Origin: Crocinitomicaceae bacterium
GTDB taxonomy: Bacteria; Bacteroidota; Bacteroidia; Flavobacteriales_G; Salibacteraceae
DNA: 33,509 nt
Reading direction: 5' to 3'
Assembly (NCBI GenBank): GCA_002705995.1
Contig: PAJI01000031.1
Span: forward strand, 239,604-273,112
Below the pieces are notes generated by a model. That model saw nothing but the letters and a program-made list of their open reading frames with translations. It did not search any database and was not told the origin of the DNA. Each line of letters begins with the position of its first letter. Positions within the stretch are counted from its first letter, which is position 1. Of the stretch, positions 15,844 to 24,790 are shown piece by piece. The translations under genes and the position numbers were made by a program.

Positions 15844-17538
15844 TTAATCTTTTTGAATGCGCAGCTCTTGCGATTCTCCATTGTCAAATTGAATTTTTAC
15901 AAAATACATTCCGCTTGAAAGCGCAGTTAAATCCATACTTTTCAAGCTTGTGTTGGCACTTAATTGTTCTTGTATTAAGAGTCTTCCACTAATGTCGAAT
16001 AAACTAATTGTCCCTGATGTTTCGGTAGGTGTGCTAAAGTCGATTTGGACAATGTCGATTGCAGGGTTCGGATACAGTTTAATGGTGTTTTCATCTGTAA
16101 TGCTATTTCCTGTAGAAGTCGTTGTTTTTGCTCGCACACAAAACTCAGCCTCGCTTAAAGCTAGGTCAACATTGTTGTAGTTGCTATTGATAGCATTTCC
16201 CCAAGGGGTAGACACAATGTCTTCAGCAGTAGCAGAAATGCTTGGTTGAGTAGATTGAAAAACAGGATATTCAACACAGCTTTCATCAGCATAAAGTTGT
16301 AACGGAGATTTAATGAGTAAGACGTCTTTTTCGTTCGTGCTGCTGTTGTCTTGATAAGCAGCAATAAGAACAGCTTCGCCAACAAGAGAGTCTTCAACCA
16401 ATTGCATGGGAGTGTTGCTGCCAGCCATTAGCTCATCGTCACTACTAGCAGGAAAAGTTTTTGCAACGGTGATCGTTAGAGTAGGATCAACGGCCATCAT
16501 AAACACATCATGGTCTCCGCCAGAGCTAAATGAATTAGTCGTTCCGGTAATAACGGCAACTCCGTTAGCAGTAGATATACGCACTGCTCTTGGAATATCA
16601 TCTCCAGCTTCTCCGTAGATGGCCTGATTCAATATATTCCCGCTATCATCAACAACCAAAAGTAAAATGTCTTTTCCTCCAAACAGGAGAGAACAGTTTT
16701 CTATCTGCCCTAAAATTAAATAGGTAGAAGTAGTAAGTTGCTCAATTCCCGCAAAGGAAATGTCGTTGTTGCAAAGCGGATAATTGTAACGTACCAAATC
16801 AAGTACGCCATATCCCCCATCTGCTCGCATAAACCAAGCATCATTGCTGCTTTGTTCGTATCCCACTTGAAAGTATTCGTTTGTAGTCGCATTCCAAATA
16901 TGGTTTCTTGCCGAGTGAATTTTATTCGAGGGAGTAGGGTCTCCGGCTGCCACGCCTCCTGTAATGTTTAACGGATTACTTGGATCAACTTCTAGCAAAC
17001 CAAATTCGCGAACTACATTGGGTGCGCTGGTCATCATTGTTGGGCCACCTATAACGCAACTGGTTCCGTTATGAACAATGCTTCTGAAATTTGTAGCTCC
17101 ATCTGAATTGTAAAAGGTATAATCAATCATGGTGTTTGAACTCGCATCAAAACGCCACATCGTTCCATCATTGCCTGAAGAAGGACCTACAAGTCCACCA
17201 ATGAATAGGGTTTGATTATCAAAAACAGCACATTGGCCAACGTCTCTTATTGATGAATTGCCAAAAGTTTCACTAAACAGTAAGTTACTGTATTCGTTTG
17301 TTTCCATTACTAACAGGTCTAAGGTAGAAACGGTAGAGGAGTTTGTTCCTGAAGCTCCGGTCATGTAGATAGAGTAGTGGTAAGGAGATCCTGTTCCATA
17401 TAGTACTTCAAGATCATACGGAATTTCGTCTGTTCCCTTGTTTTGATAGACGGTTTGAAACCAAGGTTGGGCATTTAGTGTTGAAGCAACAAGTGTAAAT
17501 AGGGCAATAAAATTCCCCTTTGTGATAAAGTTTCCCAT
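15844..17538 (-). CDS. Secreted protein with T9SS type A sorting domain
   Basis: 564 aa. Signal peptide MGNFITKGNFIALFTLVASTLNA ends near residue 23. The body (30-450) is repetitive beta sheet (IYMTGASGTNSST, LFIGGLVGPSSGNDGTMWRF, YLILGQIENCSLLFGGKDIL, AVITGTTNSFSSGGDHDVFM), like the propeller-type secreted proteins of Bacteroidota. The C-terminal 80 residues form the type A sorting domain: KLYPNPAIDIVQIDF, SLFDISGRLLIQEQL, GMYFVKIQFDNGESQELRIQ. It would cross the outer membrane by the type IX system and be attached or released. Function unknown. Followed by its own terminator. Confidence 0.9.
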   Translation of the reverse strand: MGNFITKGNFIALFTLVASTLNAQPWFQTVYQNKGTDEIPYDLEVLYGTGSPYHYSIYMTGASGTNSSTVSTLDLLVMETNEYSNLLFSETFGNSSIRDVGQCAVFDNQTLFIGGLVGPSSGNDGTMWRFDASSNTMIDYTFYNSDGATNFRSIVHNGTSCVIGGPTMMTSAPNVVREFGLLEVDPSNPLNITGGVAAGDPTPSNKIHSARNHIWNATTNEYFQVGYEQSSNDAWFMRADGGYGVLDLVRYNYPLCNNDISFAGIEQLTTSTYLILGQIENCSLLFGGKDILLLVVDDSGNILNQAIYGEAGDDIPRAVRISTANGVAVITGTTNSFSSGGDHDVFMMAVDPTLTITVAKTFPASSDDELMAGSNTPMQLVEDSLVGEAVLIAAYQDNSSTNEKDVLLIKSPLQLYADESCVEYPVFQSTQPSISATAEDIVSTPWGNAINSNYNNVDLALSEAEFCVRAKTTTSTGNSITDENTIKLYPNPAIDIVQIDFSTPTETSGTISLFDISGRLLIQEQLSANTSLKSMDLTALSSGMYFVKIQFDNGESQELRIQKD

Positions 17539-17716
17539 GAGTTTGAATTTAGTGTAATTGAATGATTTTCAGTCAATTTAAATAAAATAATAGAGGCTGC
17601 CTAATCTTAGTTTGTTATAGGTGAGTAGGGTTAGATAATTGGTAAAAAAGGTGGTGCAAGAGAAAATAAAAAGAGGAAAAGGATTGAATGAGAGACTATG
17701 TTTTTTTGAGCTTGAT

Positions 17717-18303
17717 TTATTCAAGCCTCACAGTATAAGCATACTTGTCCAGCCTGTGAATTCCATTGATGTTGAATTCTACAGGAGTGTTGTGAGAAAA
17801 ATCAGAAATGACTTGTACATTCAGTAAATCTTCATCACCCAATAACTTTTCAATTTGGATGTAATCCCTGTTTTCAAAAGCTGTAATGAGTTTCTGGTAA
17901 TACATTCTGATGATGGGGTCAAGTTGTTCTACAGGCGTTTCAGCATCTTGTTCAATGAGAAAGAAAAGCAAGTTGTCGGTGAAGAACGTTTCTGAGGTAG
18001 GAAAATAGAGCTCTTTTTTGCATCAAGTTTAAAGTGTTGACTAAAGAGATATTCATCAAGCACAGAACTGTCTTTTAGTGCATATATAAAGATCAGTAAC
18101 TCATCATTTCCGGTAGAAAGCTTGCTCATGTCTTCACTTAAATCGAGGGCTTCGATTGTGAGTTGAATGCTACCTTTTTCTGATGTTAAAAGAGTTTTAG
18201 GAATTGAAGTATGTTGAGTTGTTTTACAGGCTATGGTGAACAACGTAAAGATTAGAAGTGAGATCTGTTTTAAAAGCGTAGATAGTTTTAATGCCTTTCT
18301 CAT
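17717..18303 (-). pseudogene. Lipoprotein gene with frameshift at A AAA AAG (pseudogene or recoded)
   Basis: Start chosen at MRKALKLSTLLKQISLLIFT (ATG 18303); the lipobox LFTIAC follows. An upstream in-frame ATG at 18342 would add 13 residues. The first frame runs to FKLDAKKSSIF and soon ends; the second frame continues LYFPTSETFFTDNLLFFLIE to a stop at 17717. Joining by a -1 shift at codons GCA AAA AAG gives KLDAKKELYFPTSETFF with no gap, about 195 aa in all. The slip site is the T run at plus-strand 18014-18019. It could equally be a one-base deletion from a run of seven. I do not recognise the protein family. The next gene upstream on the same strand is another lipoprotein. Confidence 0.7.
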
Positions 18304-18557
18304 TATGGTACAACAAAATAATAATTGTGATGAATAGGGCATGGCTTATGAATCATTTTGTTGAGGATTTATTTTGTTTGCTAAATATAGTTCAGATGAA
18401 TTTTGAAATTCAAGTTGGTCGTCTTTAATTAAACCCTAACTGGTTTTTGAGTACGTTAAAGAAAATGAAGGTTAGACCTTGAGGAGAAAAGACTAATCTT
18501 CATGTGAGTTTTATGGTGGACTAATGAAAAAGGAATCTGCTTTTATGTGGCTAATCG

Positions 18558-19190
18558 TTATTCAACGTAATAGGAAACAAGCCTTTTTTCGTAGATGGTA
18601 GGTTGAGATACGTAAAACCAAGAGTAGAGTATTTTTCCAACACCTTTAGCGTAATAATTATCGATATATCGAGGGCTTTCATCATCTGGGAAATAGTCAG
18701 AGGTGTATGTACCTCTATAGTTGAGCACTTCAAATTGACCAGCAGAAACAGTTATTGGGTCAACTAATTCTTCCATTTGATAGGTGATAATGTAAACGGA
18801 GTCGTCTTCAGAATCAAGAAGAACATCAGTAAAGTTATTTTTTGAAAAATGGATTCTACCATCGTTATCTACAATGTATCCACTTGAATCTCTTAAAAAT
18901 TCAAGTGTTTTCCACTCTTTGGACGATAAAGGGTATTGTGTTCCTTCTAAAACATAGTATTTATTCCCATTAATGATGGTGTCCCTTTCAATCGTAATCA
19001 TATCTATTTGAGAAGTTTTTGTCTCTGTTCCGTTGGCGTCTATTTCGTAATTTTCATAGACCCAGTAATTGCCGATTTTTAAAGGGAAGTAGCTGTTTTT
19101 AGAAGCGCTTTTGTTAGAAGTTGAATCATCGTCTTTTTTACAAGCGGTGAAGAAGATTAAGGCTATTGTAATGCCTATAAGATTTCTCAT
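18558..19190 (-). CDS. Hypothetical lipoprotein
   Basis: 210 aa. Signal MRNLIGITIALIFFTAC with lipobox FTAC, then KKDDDSTSN, an Asp-rich signal consistent with surface display. The remainder is a small all-beta domain: YFPLKIGNYWVYENYEIDAN near the start is a common opening of Bacteroidota lipoproteins (LxxGNxWxYxxY), and it ends with YYAKGVGKILYSWFYVSQPT, the usual closing strand of the same group. No catalytic residues stand out. Function unknown. Possibly monocistronic: about 190 bp upstream and 250 bp downstream hold no other gene on its strand. Confidence 0.8.
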   Translation of the reverse strand: MRNLIGITIALIFFTACKKDDDSTSNKSASKNSYFPLKIGNYWVYENYEIDANGTETKTSQIDMITIERDTIINGNKYYVLEGTQYPLSSKEWKTLEFLRDSSGYIVDNDGRIHFSKNNFTDVLLDSEDDSVYIITYQMEELVDPITVSAGQFEVLNYRGTYTSDYFPDDESPRYIDNYYAKGVGKILYSWFYVSQPTIYEKRLVSYYVE

Positions 19191-19385
19191 TTTTTGATTT
19201 TTTAGAGTTAAAAATTAGAATTGAAAATGAGTAAATCTTAATCATAGGCTTTTGTGGGTTCGTGTATCAAACGCACCTCTATGATCAATATTGTTTTGAA
19301 AAAACTTTTGGTTTTTGCCGTTAAATTCTCCACTCCGTGTGGATTGGTTTAATAAAACCTCTTTTCCAGCGATCAAAATTCAGCG

Positions 19386-19910
19386 TTACTTTTTCATCAA
19401 CTCCAGTGCACGCTCAATCAAAGGAGCATGCTCATAAACTGCACAGGTTCGATCTGATAAATTGGGCTGACCGGTTTTGATGATTTTCATTTCATCCATT
19501 TCCCAGTTGAAGATAAAATAGTCTGCTTGAAAGACCTGATGAAGCTCTGAGTAATCCCAACCTGAGTCGTCTTCTTTCCATTTGAAGTTTTCTTCCCTCT
19601 CGATGATTTTAACCGGAGTTCCATTGTTGAGGTAAATGATTGTTGTAACCCTTCCGAAAGAAGTACCAATTTCTTCCTTTACCTTTTTAAGTTCGTTTTG
19701 GTTGTAGCCAATGACAATGCGTCCACCACCATCAAATGTTTGATTATAAATTTTCTCGTTGTCAAATTCCTTCACGGTTAATGTGCCATCAGTATCAATT
19801 TTGGCTACAATGTGTTTGATTGCTTCAATGGATTGGGATTGACCGAAAGAAGTATAAATGCATCCTAACATCAAAAAAACAGTAAGTAAAAAGAAGCGGT
19901 AGTTAGTCAT
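19386..19910 (-). CDS. Small secreted protein downstream of the eCIS-core gene
   Basis: 174 aa. Signal peptide MTNYRFFLLTVFLMLGCIYTSFGQ, probably cleaved at SFGQ/SQ rather than lipid-anchored, although LMLGC lies within it. The mature part has KIDTDGTLTVKEFDNEKIYN, GRIVIGYNQNELKKVKEEIG, then a Trp/Glu-rich stretch FKWKEDDSGWDYSELHQVFQ. Family not recognised. It starts 28 bp after the stop of the eCIS-core gene on the same strand, so the two are likely one transcript. A periplasmic product next to a toxin-like gene could be an immunity protein, but there is no direct evidence. Confidence 0.75.
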   Translation of the reverse strand: MTNYRFFLLTVFLMLGCIYTSFGQSQSIEAIKHIVAKIDTDGTLTVKEFDNEKIYNQTFDGGGRIVIGYNQNELKKVKEEIGTSFGRVTTIIYLNNGTPVKIIEREENFKWKEDDSGWDYSELHQVFQADYFIFNWEMDEMKIIKTGQPNLSDRTCAVYEHAPLIERALELMKK

Positions 19911-19938
19911 TGTTAAAGTGATTTTTTAGCGTTTTAAA

Positions 19939-21447
19939 TTATCCTCTATCTATAACCCTATTGCGTACAAAATTCCAAACATCATCTCTTACATGGTTTT
20001 GAGCAGTTGTTAATGGTGCCGCAAAATTGTTCCAGGCCATCCCATTGGGTAAGTTATAATTTGAGTGCCTGGCCGGGTTCGGTGGGTTTCCAAAAACTCT
20101 TGGGTTGGCATTACCGGCAGGGTTTATCTCTGCGGTTAAATGGATACCCCGTTGTCCAACACCATTAGCAAGTACATCATTGGCTAATGTGTTGGAATTT
20201 ACCCTATCTGTATGTCTGGTAACAAGGTATTGATGAAAGAAAGGGATGTCAGCATTGTAAATAGTCATATGTGTATTTATTCTATTTATTGGAGCACTTA
20301 ATCCTTGCCATATTGTTGCGTTTCCTTGATGTCCATTAATGGCTCGTCTCTTGGCCGCTTCTATGATTTGTGCTCGGGAGATTGAAAAGTACCGATTTTC
20401 CCACTCTTGGAGTGCATGGTTGGCTACTGCAAAAGTAGTTGCATTACGAAATGCCTGACCGTTGTAATCATAGGCACGCTGTCTTATGACCCTTGAGGCT
20501 ACAGCATCAAACATGGCTAATTTTCTAGCTGCTACCATGGTATTGTTATTCCTGTCTCGTAATTCTCTCAATCTCTCAGCATGGTTTGCCAAACCTGCTA
20601 TTTCGCCATCAAGTCCGTTACTGAAATAATTGGTGAACCCGTTATGATGAGCTATATCCAGTACATTTCCAAAATCATGTAAAATTTGTAAGGCATTTGC
20701 TCTGTAAGCCTGTAAATTAGCAAAAATTGCAGCATCACCTCCGGGATCAGCGTTAAAGGTCATTCGATCTTGTAATGTAACCATGCGATCAGCTGTAGTA
20801 TTATCCACAATGTAATTAGCATCTGTTCTTGCCTGCATTTGCTGCTCATATGAAGTGCGTAATTGTATAACACTCTTTTTAGGCTGTATTACTTTACCAT
20901 TCTGTTTTGCAGGTTGATGATAGTCACTAGAAGGAAATTTCGACTTTAACTGCAAAGCCTTATTACCCATAGCATCTGCTTCTTTTTCCAAGTTGGGATG
21001 ATCGTTTACGGGGAGTCCGTTCACCTTTGTAGTTGGGGCTACGCGACCTTGTGCTTGTTGTACAACATGCCCCAATTCGTGGGGTAAATGTTTTTCTTGT
21101 CCTGAGGCAAGGTGAATTTCACTTCCTTGGGCATAAGCATGAGCTTGCATTTGAGCAGGTCGAGGAGAGTTGTAGTGTACCCTAACATGATCTAGGCTTA
21201 TTCCGGAAAGGTTTTCCATCCCTGTTTTAAGGTTGTGGGGCAAACCGGTTTTGTTGGGCTTTCTTTGAATGGGTTTGTGCTGCTTGGCAGCATGTCTATT
21301 CGCTATGTTTTGTAGCTGTTGTAACTGAACCGTTTCTTTCCGTTGATCTTTAAATTGTTGGCCAGTGGTAGTATGGCTTTTCGTTTGAGCAATAGTTGAT
21401 GTTGCCTGACTTTTATTCTCGGGTGTTGGTTCAGCGTGCGTATGCAT
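19939..21447 (-). CDS. eCIS core (DUF4157) protein, candidate effector
   Basis: 502 aa from ATG 21447 (MHTHAEPTPENKSQ); a longer frame begins only with a TTG at 21516. No signal peptide. Residues 1-65 are Gln/Lys/Thr-rich and disordered. Residues 66-163 match the eCIS-core domain: LSGISLDHVRVHYNSPRPAQ, AYAQGSEIHLASGQEKHLPH, the HELGHVVQQAQGRV motif with HExxH at 123-127, then LPVNDHPNLEKEADAMGNKA. From about 190 to 502 there is a domain I cannot assign, mostly helical, ending in beta/Asn-rich segments (NPRVFGNPPNPARHSNYNLP). DUF4157 proteins are often cargo or assembly-linked proteins of extracellular contractile injection systems or polymorphic toxins. No injection-system structural genes are in the window. 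Confidence 0.85.
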   Translation of the reverse strand: MHTHAEPTPENKSQATSTIAQTKSHTTTGQQFKDQRKETVQLQQLQNIANRHAAKQHKPIQRKPNKTGLPHNLKTGMENLSGISLDHVRVHYNSPRPAQMQAHAYAQGSEIHLASGQEKHLPHELGHVVQQAQGRVAPTTKVNGLPVNDHPNLEKEADAMGNKALQLKSKFPSSDYHQPAKQNGKVIQPKKSVIQLRTSYEQQMQARTDANYIVDNTTADRMVTLQDRMTFNADPGGDAAIFANLQAYRANALQILHDFGNVLDIAHHNGFTNYFSNGLDGEIAGLANHAERLRELRDRNNNTMVAARKLAMFDAVASRVIRQRAYDYNGQAFRNATTFAVANHALQEWENRYFSISRAQIIEAAKRRAINGHQGNATIWQGLSAPINRINTHMTIYNADIPFFHQYLVTRHTDRVNSNTLANDVLANGVGQRGIHLTAEINPAGNANPRVFGNPPNPARHSNYNLPNGMAWNNFAAPLTTAQNHVRDDVWNFVRNRVIDRG

Positions 21448-21581
21448 GATGTAATTGGGTTCAGGGTTGGTTTTGTTTATGAGGTTAAAACTAAACCATT
21501 TAGCTGCTAAACCCAAGAAGAAAATAATTGTAAGCGTGGTTTGATTTTTCTTTTAAACGAGAGTTCTATTATTTTTTATTT

Positions 21582-21630
21582 GGAATGATAGTTCTAGTAT
21601 CGTTATGTTTGTAATCGGAACGATCGTTCT
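21582..21630 (+). promoter_or_regulatory. Tandem TetR-type operators around the SDR promoter
   Basis: GGAACGATCGTTCT (21617-21630) contains the perfect 12-bp palindrome GAACGATCGTTC. A close copy, GGAATGATAGTTCT, is at 21582-21595, 35 bp upstream. Between them TATGTTTG (21604-21611) fits the TAnnTTTG -7 box, and TTTG at 21579-21582 fits the -33 box at 21 bp. Two bound dimers would bracket the -7 element, which is a good arrangement for repression by the TetR protein encoded downstream. Confidence 0.65.
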
Positions 21631-21662
21631 GAAATTGAATTGTAAACATATAAAATCAAAAA

Positions 21663-22418
21663 ATGAGCAAATTAGAAGGTAAAGTAGCTGTTGTTACAGG
21701 AGGCAATAGCGGTATTGGTTACGCATCGGCCAAGGAACTCAAAGATCAAGGTGCAACTGTAATTATTACAGGTAGAAATTCAGAGAAGGTACAAGCAGCA
21801 GCCAAAGAGCTTGGCATAACAGGAATAGTGGCAGATGTAAGTCGCCTTTCAGCAATAGAGCATTTGGTAGCTCAAGTTAAAGAGGAGGTTGCCAGTGTAG
21901 ATATTCTCTTTGTGAATGCAGGTATTTTTCAACCAGCCCCGGTTGGACAAATCACAGAAGAAATGTTTGATCATCAAATGGGCATTAATTTTAAAGGTGC
22001 GGTTTTTACCACAGAGAAATTTTTACCCCTTTTGAGTGATGGAGGTTCTATCATTAACCTGTCGTCTGTTAATGCTTATGCAGGAATGCCTAATACAGCT
22101 GTATATGCTGCTTCCAAGGCGGCTTTAAATGCTTATACAAGAACGGCAGCAACAGAGCTGGCTCCACGAAAAATCAGAATCAATGCGATTAACCCTGGTC
22201 CGATTAGTACTCCCATTTTTGGTAAAACCGGGATGTCTGAAGAGCAATTGACTGGATTTGCAACCGCTATGCAAAATAGAGTTCCGCTCAAGCGTTTGGG
22301 ACATCCGGAAGATGTGGCCAAACTTGTTGCCTTCTTGGCTTCAGATGATGCCACATTTATTACCGGTAGCGAATACAACATTGACGGTGGAATTGGGATC
22401 AATCCACTATTGGGCTAA
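21663..22418 (+). CDS. SDR family oxidoreductase
   Basis: 251 aa, a classical short-chain dehydrogenase. The cofactor motif is TGGNSGIGYASAKEL (residues 11-25), then TGRNSEK with Arg after the second strand suggesting NADP. NAG at about 85-87, catalytic Ser in INLSSVNAYAG, and Tyr-xxx-Lys as YAASKAA (catalytic tetrad complete). C-terminal NPGPISTPIF and GSEYNIDGGIGI are typical. Resembles the plant-pathogen and quinone/ketone reductases often paired with TetR regulators. Cotranscribed or coregulated with the TetR gene 86 bp downstream. Substrate unknown. Confidence 0.93.
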   Translation: MSKLEGKVAVVTGGNSGIGYASAKELKDQGATVIITGRNSEKVQAAAKELGITGIVADVSRLSAIEHLVAQVKEEVASVDILFVNAGIFQPAPVGQITEEMFDHQMGINFKGAVFTTEKFLPLLSDGGSIINLSSVNAYAGMPNTAVYAASKAALNAYTRTAATELAPRKIRINAINPGPISTPIFGKTGMSEEQLTGFATAMQNRVPLKRLGHPEDVAKLVAFLASDDATFITGSEYNIDGGIGINPLLG

Positions 22419-22437
22419 AATTTTTTTAATTATATCT

Positions 22438-22451
22438 GGAACGAAAATTCC
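22438..22451 (+). promoter_or_regulatory. Third copy of the TetR-type operator, before the regulator gene
   Basis: GGAACGAAAATTCC (22438-22451), a degenerate GGAA-N6-TTCC palindrome, lies 53 bp upstream of the TetR start and resembles the two operators upstream of the SDR gene. It suggests the repressor also controls its own gene. Confidence 0.5.
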
Positions 22452-22504
22452 AAATTGATTATTTTTGTGGGAGCAGTAATCATGCTCCCACATTTATATT
22501 TGAT

Positions 22505-23086
22505 ATGCCAAGAGTAAAGTTATTTGATGAAAATGAAGTCTTAACCAAAGCAATGCATTTGTTTTGGAAACAGGGCTATTCTGCTACTTCTGTTCAAGAT
22601 TTGGTAACCCATTTAGGAATAAACAGAGCCAGTATCTACGATACTTTTGGCGATAAGGAAAAGCTATTTCTTAGAGCATTTGAAAACTATAGAAAGACGA
22701 ATATTAAAGGTGTTTCAGATTTTTTTCAAAGTGAACCAAATGTAAAACGTGGACTTCAAAAACTTTTTGAAAGGGCTATAGATGAGTCGATTGTAGACAA
22801 CGACAAAAAAGGTTGTTTTGTGGTAAATACCACAACAGAATTAGTTCCCGGAGATGAAAAAATGCTAAACCTGTTGGTGGAAAACAAAAAAGCATTTGAG
22901 GCGATATTATACGAGTATCTTCTAAAAGGGGAGACTGAAGGACAAATCAAAAAAGGGAAGGAATTGAAATCAATTGCAGTACTTCTTTTTACATTATATA
23001 GTGGCTTAAAAGTGGTTTCAAAAGTTCAACCCAATAAGAAAGAGTTAACCAATTCTGTGGCGCTTACCCTATCCTTACTTGATTAG
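22505..23086 (+). CDS. TetR/AcrR family repressor
   Basis: 193 aa. The N-terminal helix-turn-helix is standard: LTKAMHLFWKQGYSATSVQD, then HLGINRASIYDTFGDKEKLF. The C-terminal ligand domain has KKGCFVVNTTTELVPGDEKM and is of the type that often controls oxidoreductases (the YxAF/TetR_C_16-like class). It follows the SDR gene on the same strand, and three matching palindromes (21582, 21617, 22438) sit where it would bind. Ligand may be an electrophile or quinone, which I infer only from the SDR partner. Confidence 0.9.
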   Translation: MPRVKLFDENEVLTKAMHLFWKQGYSATSVQDLVTHLGINRASIYDTFGDKEKLFLRAFENYRKTNIKGVSDFFQSEPNVKRGLQKLFERAIDESIVDNDKKGCFVVNTTTELVPGDEKMLNLLVENKKAFEAILYEYLLKGETEGQIKKGKELKSIAVLLFTLYSGLKVVSKVQPNKKELTNSVALTLSLLD

Positions 23087-23319
23087 CAGGGTGAAGTAAC
23101 TGAACTAATCTGCAGATTCACACCCATTCAATATCTAGTACATCACGTAATCGATTCAAGCTTTTTTGTTTTGGGCGATGATGTCAAAAGTATCGATATG
23201 TTCTAATCTAAGTAGAAAAAACACTGTTCCACTGAAGAAGAATACTCCCACTAGAGTAGTGATTAGAATACAAAATGAAAAGTAACCAGATAGCTTTATT
23301 GCTAGTGGTAAATGCGCTT

Positions 23320-24630
23320 TTATTTTTCAGTCGTTTCAAACTCAATTAAGTATGGAATTAATGGGATTCCGTTTGCATTTCTAAAGCCAGAGCCAACAAT
23401 TAATTGATATTTTTTGGAAGGTTCTAATTCTTCTATTCCAAAGCTTACTGATTTTCTGTCTTCTGAAAATCCTTGAAAGTCTTTAATTCTAATGACGTTT
23501 TCTTCTCCAAGAGAGCCCAATTGAAAATTTCGAAAACGTGGATCCATCCTCTGCGAAAAGTTAATTGTTAGCACATCAATGTTTGTTTCTACGTTGGTGC
23601 TTTGGTTTTGAATTTTATCTACGCTTTCAACTTTGGGTCTGCTTTTTTCAAATGCTTCTTTATATGTGTTTAATGGGGTAGAAAAATATCCTGACTTTTC
23701 TACAAATTCAATGAGCTCCTTTTCATTGTTGTAGTTGAGCTCTATCATTTCTTTAATAGCTTGTTCTTTGTTGTTTGAGCTGTTGTAATAATCTTCACAT
23801 ATTTTATAACCAACATAGTAGGCTAAATCACGCATGCCAAATTCATTGTCTGAGCTGTTCCAAATCCAGTTGTAAATATTGGGCGAAAACATTTCCAGTT
23901 CATACTTGGCTTTGATTTTAGCATCGTTATCTCTACCAAATTGAATTTGAGGGTTTGGCGAGCTTGTGTTTAATGCTTTTTCAGCTATAAACTCAGCAAC
24001 TCCCTCTAATACCGTTTGCGCCAATAAAGTATTGCCAATAGTTGTTTTTTGTTGGGTGTGAACGTATTCGTGAATGTTTAAGAATACGACATTCTTACTG
24101 GGCTCAGAATCGAAAAAACTCCTTAAGTGCGGTAGGTTTTCAGAAAACTCATTTGTTGGTGTTTCCCGATTTGCCAACGCGAGTTCAGAACCAATTAAGA
24201 CGAGGCTGTCTAAAGTAGTTCCATTCGTTCTTAAAGCGCCAACGGTAAAATAAATTTTTGCAGGTTTTAGGTTAGGATAAAGTTCTTTTAAATGGTTAAT
24301 CCCGATTTCTAACTCAGAACTATATTGGCCAGCTTTTAAAGTGTTTTCTCTTACCGAAGTCCAAAAATCAGGGTAGTTGTTAATTGCATTTAAATATTCT
24401 TGTGCAGTATAGTTTCTGGCTTCTCTAATTGCTTTTAATCCCTCTGTTCCTCTTTGGAGATAAAGACTGTCAAGGTATTTGTATTGTAAAGTCGAATCTT
24501 GAGTCGAAGTTATTTTGTCGTAAGCTTCCCAGAAGTTTTGGATATCTGAAGTTACAATACTCGTGGATTTTTCAGACTGTTGGCAGCCTGCTAATACGAT
24601 CATAAATGAGAAGGTTAGCAGTTTTTTCAT
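23320..24630 (-). CDS. Lipoprotein zinc metallopeptidase with Ig-like domain
   Basis: 436 aa. Signal MKKLLTFSFMIVLAGC with lipobox LAGC. The catalytic part (about 90-330) holds the gluzincin-type HEYVHTQQ (HExxH, near residue 186) with a downstream Glu in LEGVAEFIAEKALN, as in DUF2268-like predicted zinc proteases. The C-terminal 95 residues, from VETNIDVLTINFSQRMDPRF to the end, look like an SbsA-type Ig-like (Big_5) domain. It would sit on the outer membrane facing the periplasm or surface. No Asp-rich export signal after the Cys (QQSEKST), so periplasmic location is more likely. Isolated gene; not linked to a recognisable pathway here. Confidence 0.82.
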   Translation of the reverse strand: MKKLLTFSFMIVLAGCQQSEKSTSIVTSDIQNFWEAYDKITSTQDSTLQYKYLDSLYLQRGTEGLKAIREARNYTAQEYLNAINNYPDFWTSVRENTLKAGQYSSELEIGINHLKELYPNLKPAKIYFTVGALRTNGTTLDSLVLIGSELALANRETPTNEFSENLPHLRSFFDSEPSKNVVFLNIHEYVHTQQKTTIGNTLLAQTVLEGVAEFIAEKALNTSSPNPQIQFGRDNDAKIKAKYELEMFSPNIYNWIWNSSDNEFGMRDLAYYVGYKICEDYYNSSNNKEQAIKEMIELNYNNEKELIEFVEKSGYFSTPLNTYKEAFEKSRPKVESVDKIQNQSTNVETNIDVLTINFSQRMDPRFRNFQLGSLGEENVIRIKDFQGFSEDRKSVSFGIEELEPSKKYQLIVGSGFRNANGIPLIPYLIEFETTEK

Positions 24631-24700
24631 GATGGGGTTTTCTTGAATGTGAATGATTTTTGATAAGTGAAAAGATAGTATTATACCCCAAATTAGGTAT

Positions 24701-24740
24701 AAAAAAACGGTTTAGATGAGCTTCTAAACCGTTCCTTTTT
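24701..24740 (-). terminator. Terminator of the ELWxxDGT-repeat gene
   Basis: AACGGTTTAG (24706-24715) pairs perfectly with CTAAACCGTT (24724-24733), 8-nt loop; on the minus strand seven further T follow. It lies about 50 bp beyond the stop of the minus-strand gene at 24791. T-rich on the plus side too, so possibly bidirectional. Confidence 0.85.
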
Positions 24741-24790
24741 ATGCATACTGTAGCCTTATGTTTTTCGTACTTGCTTGACGTTAAAGCATA

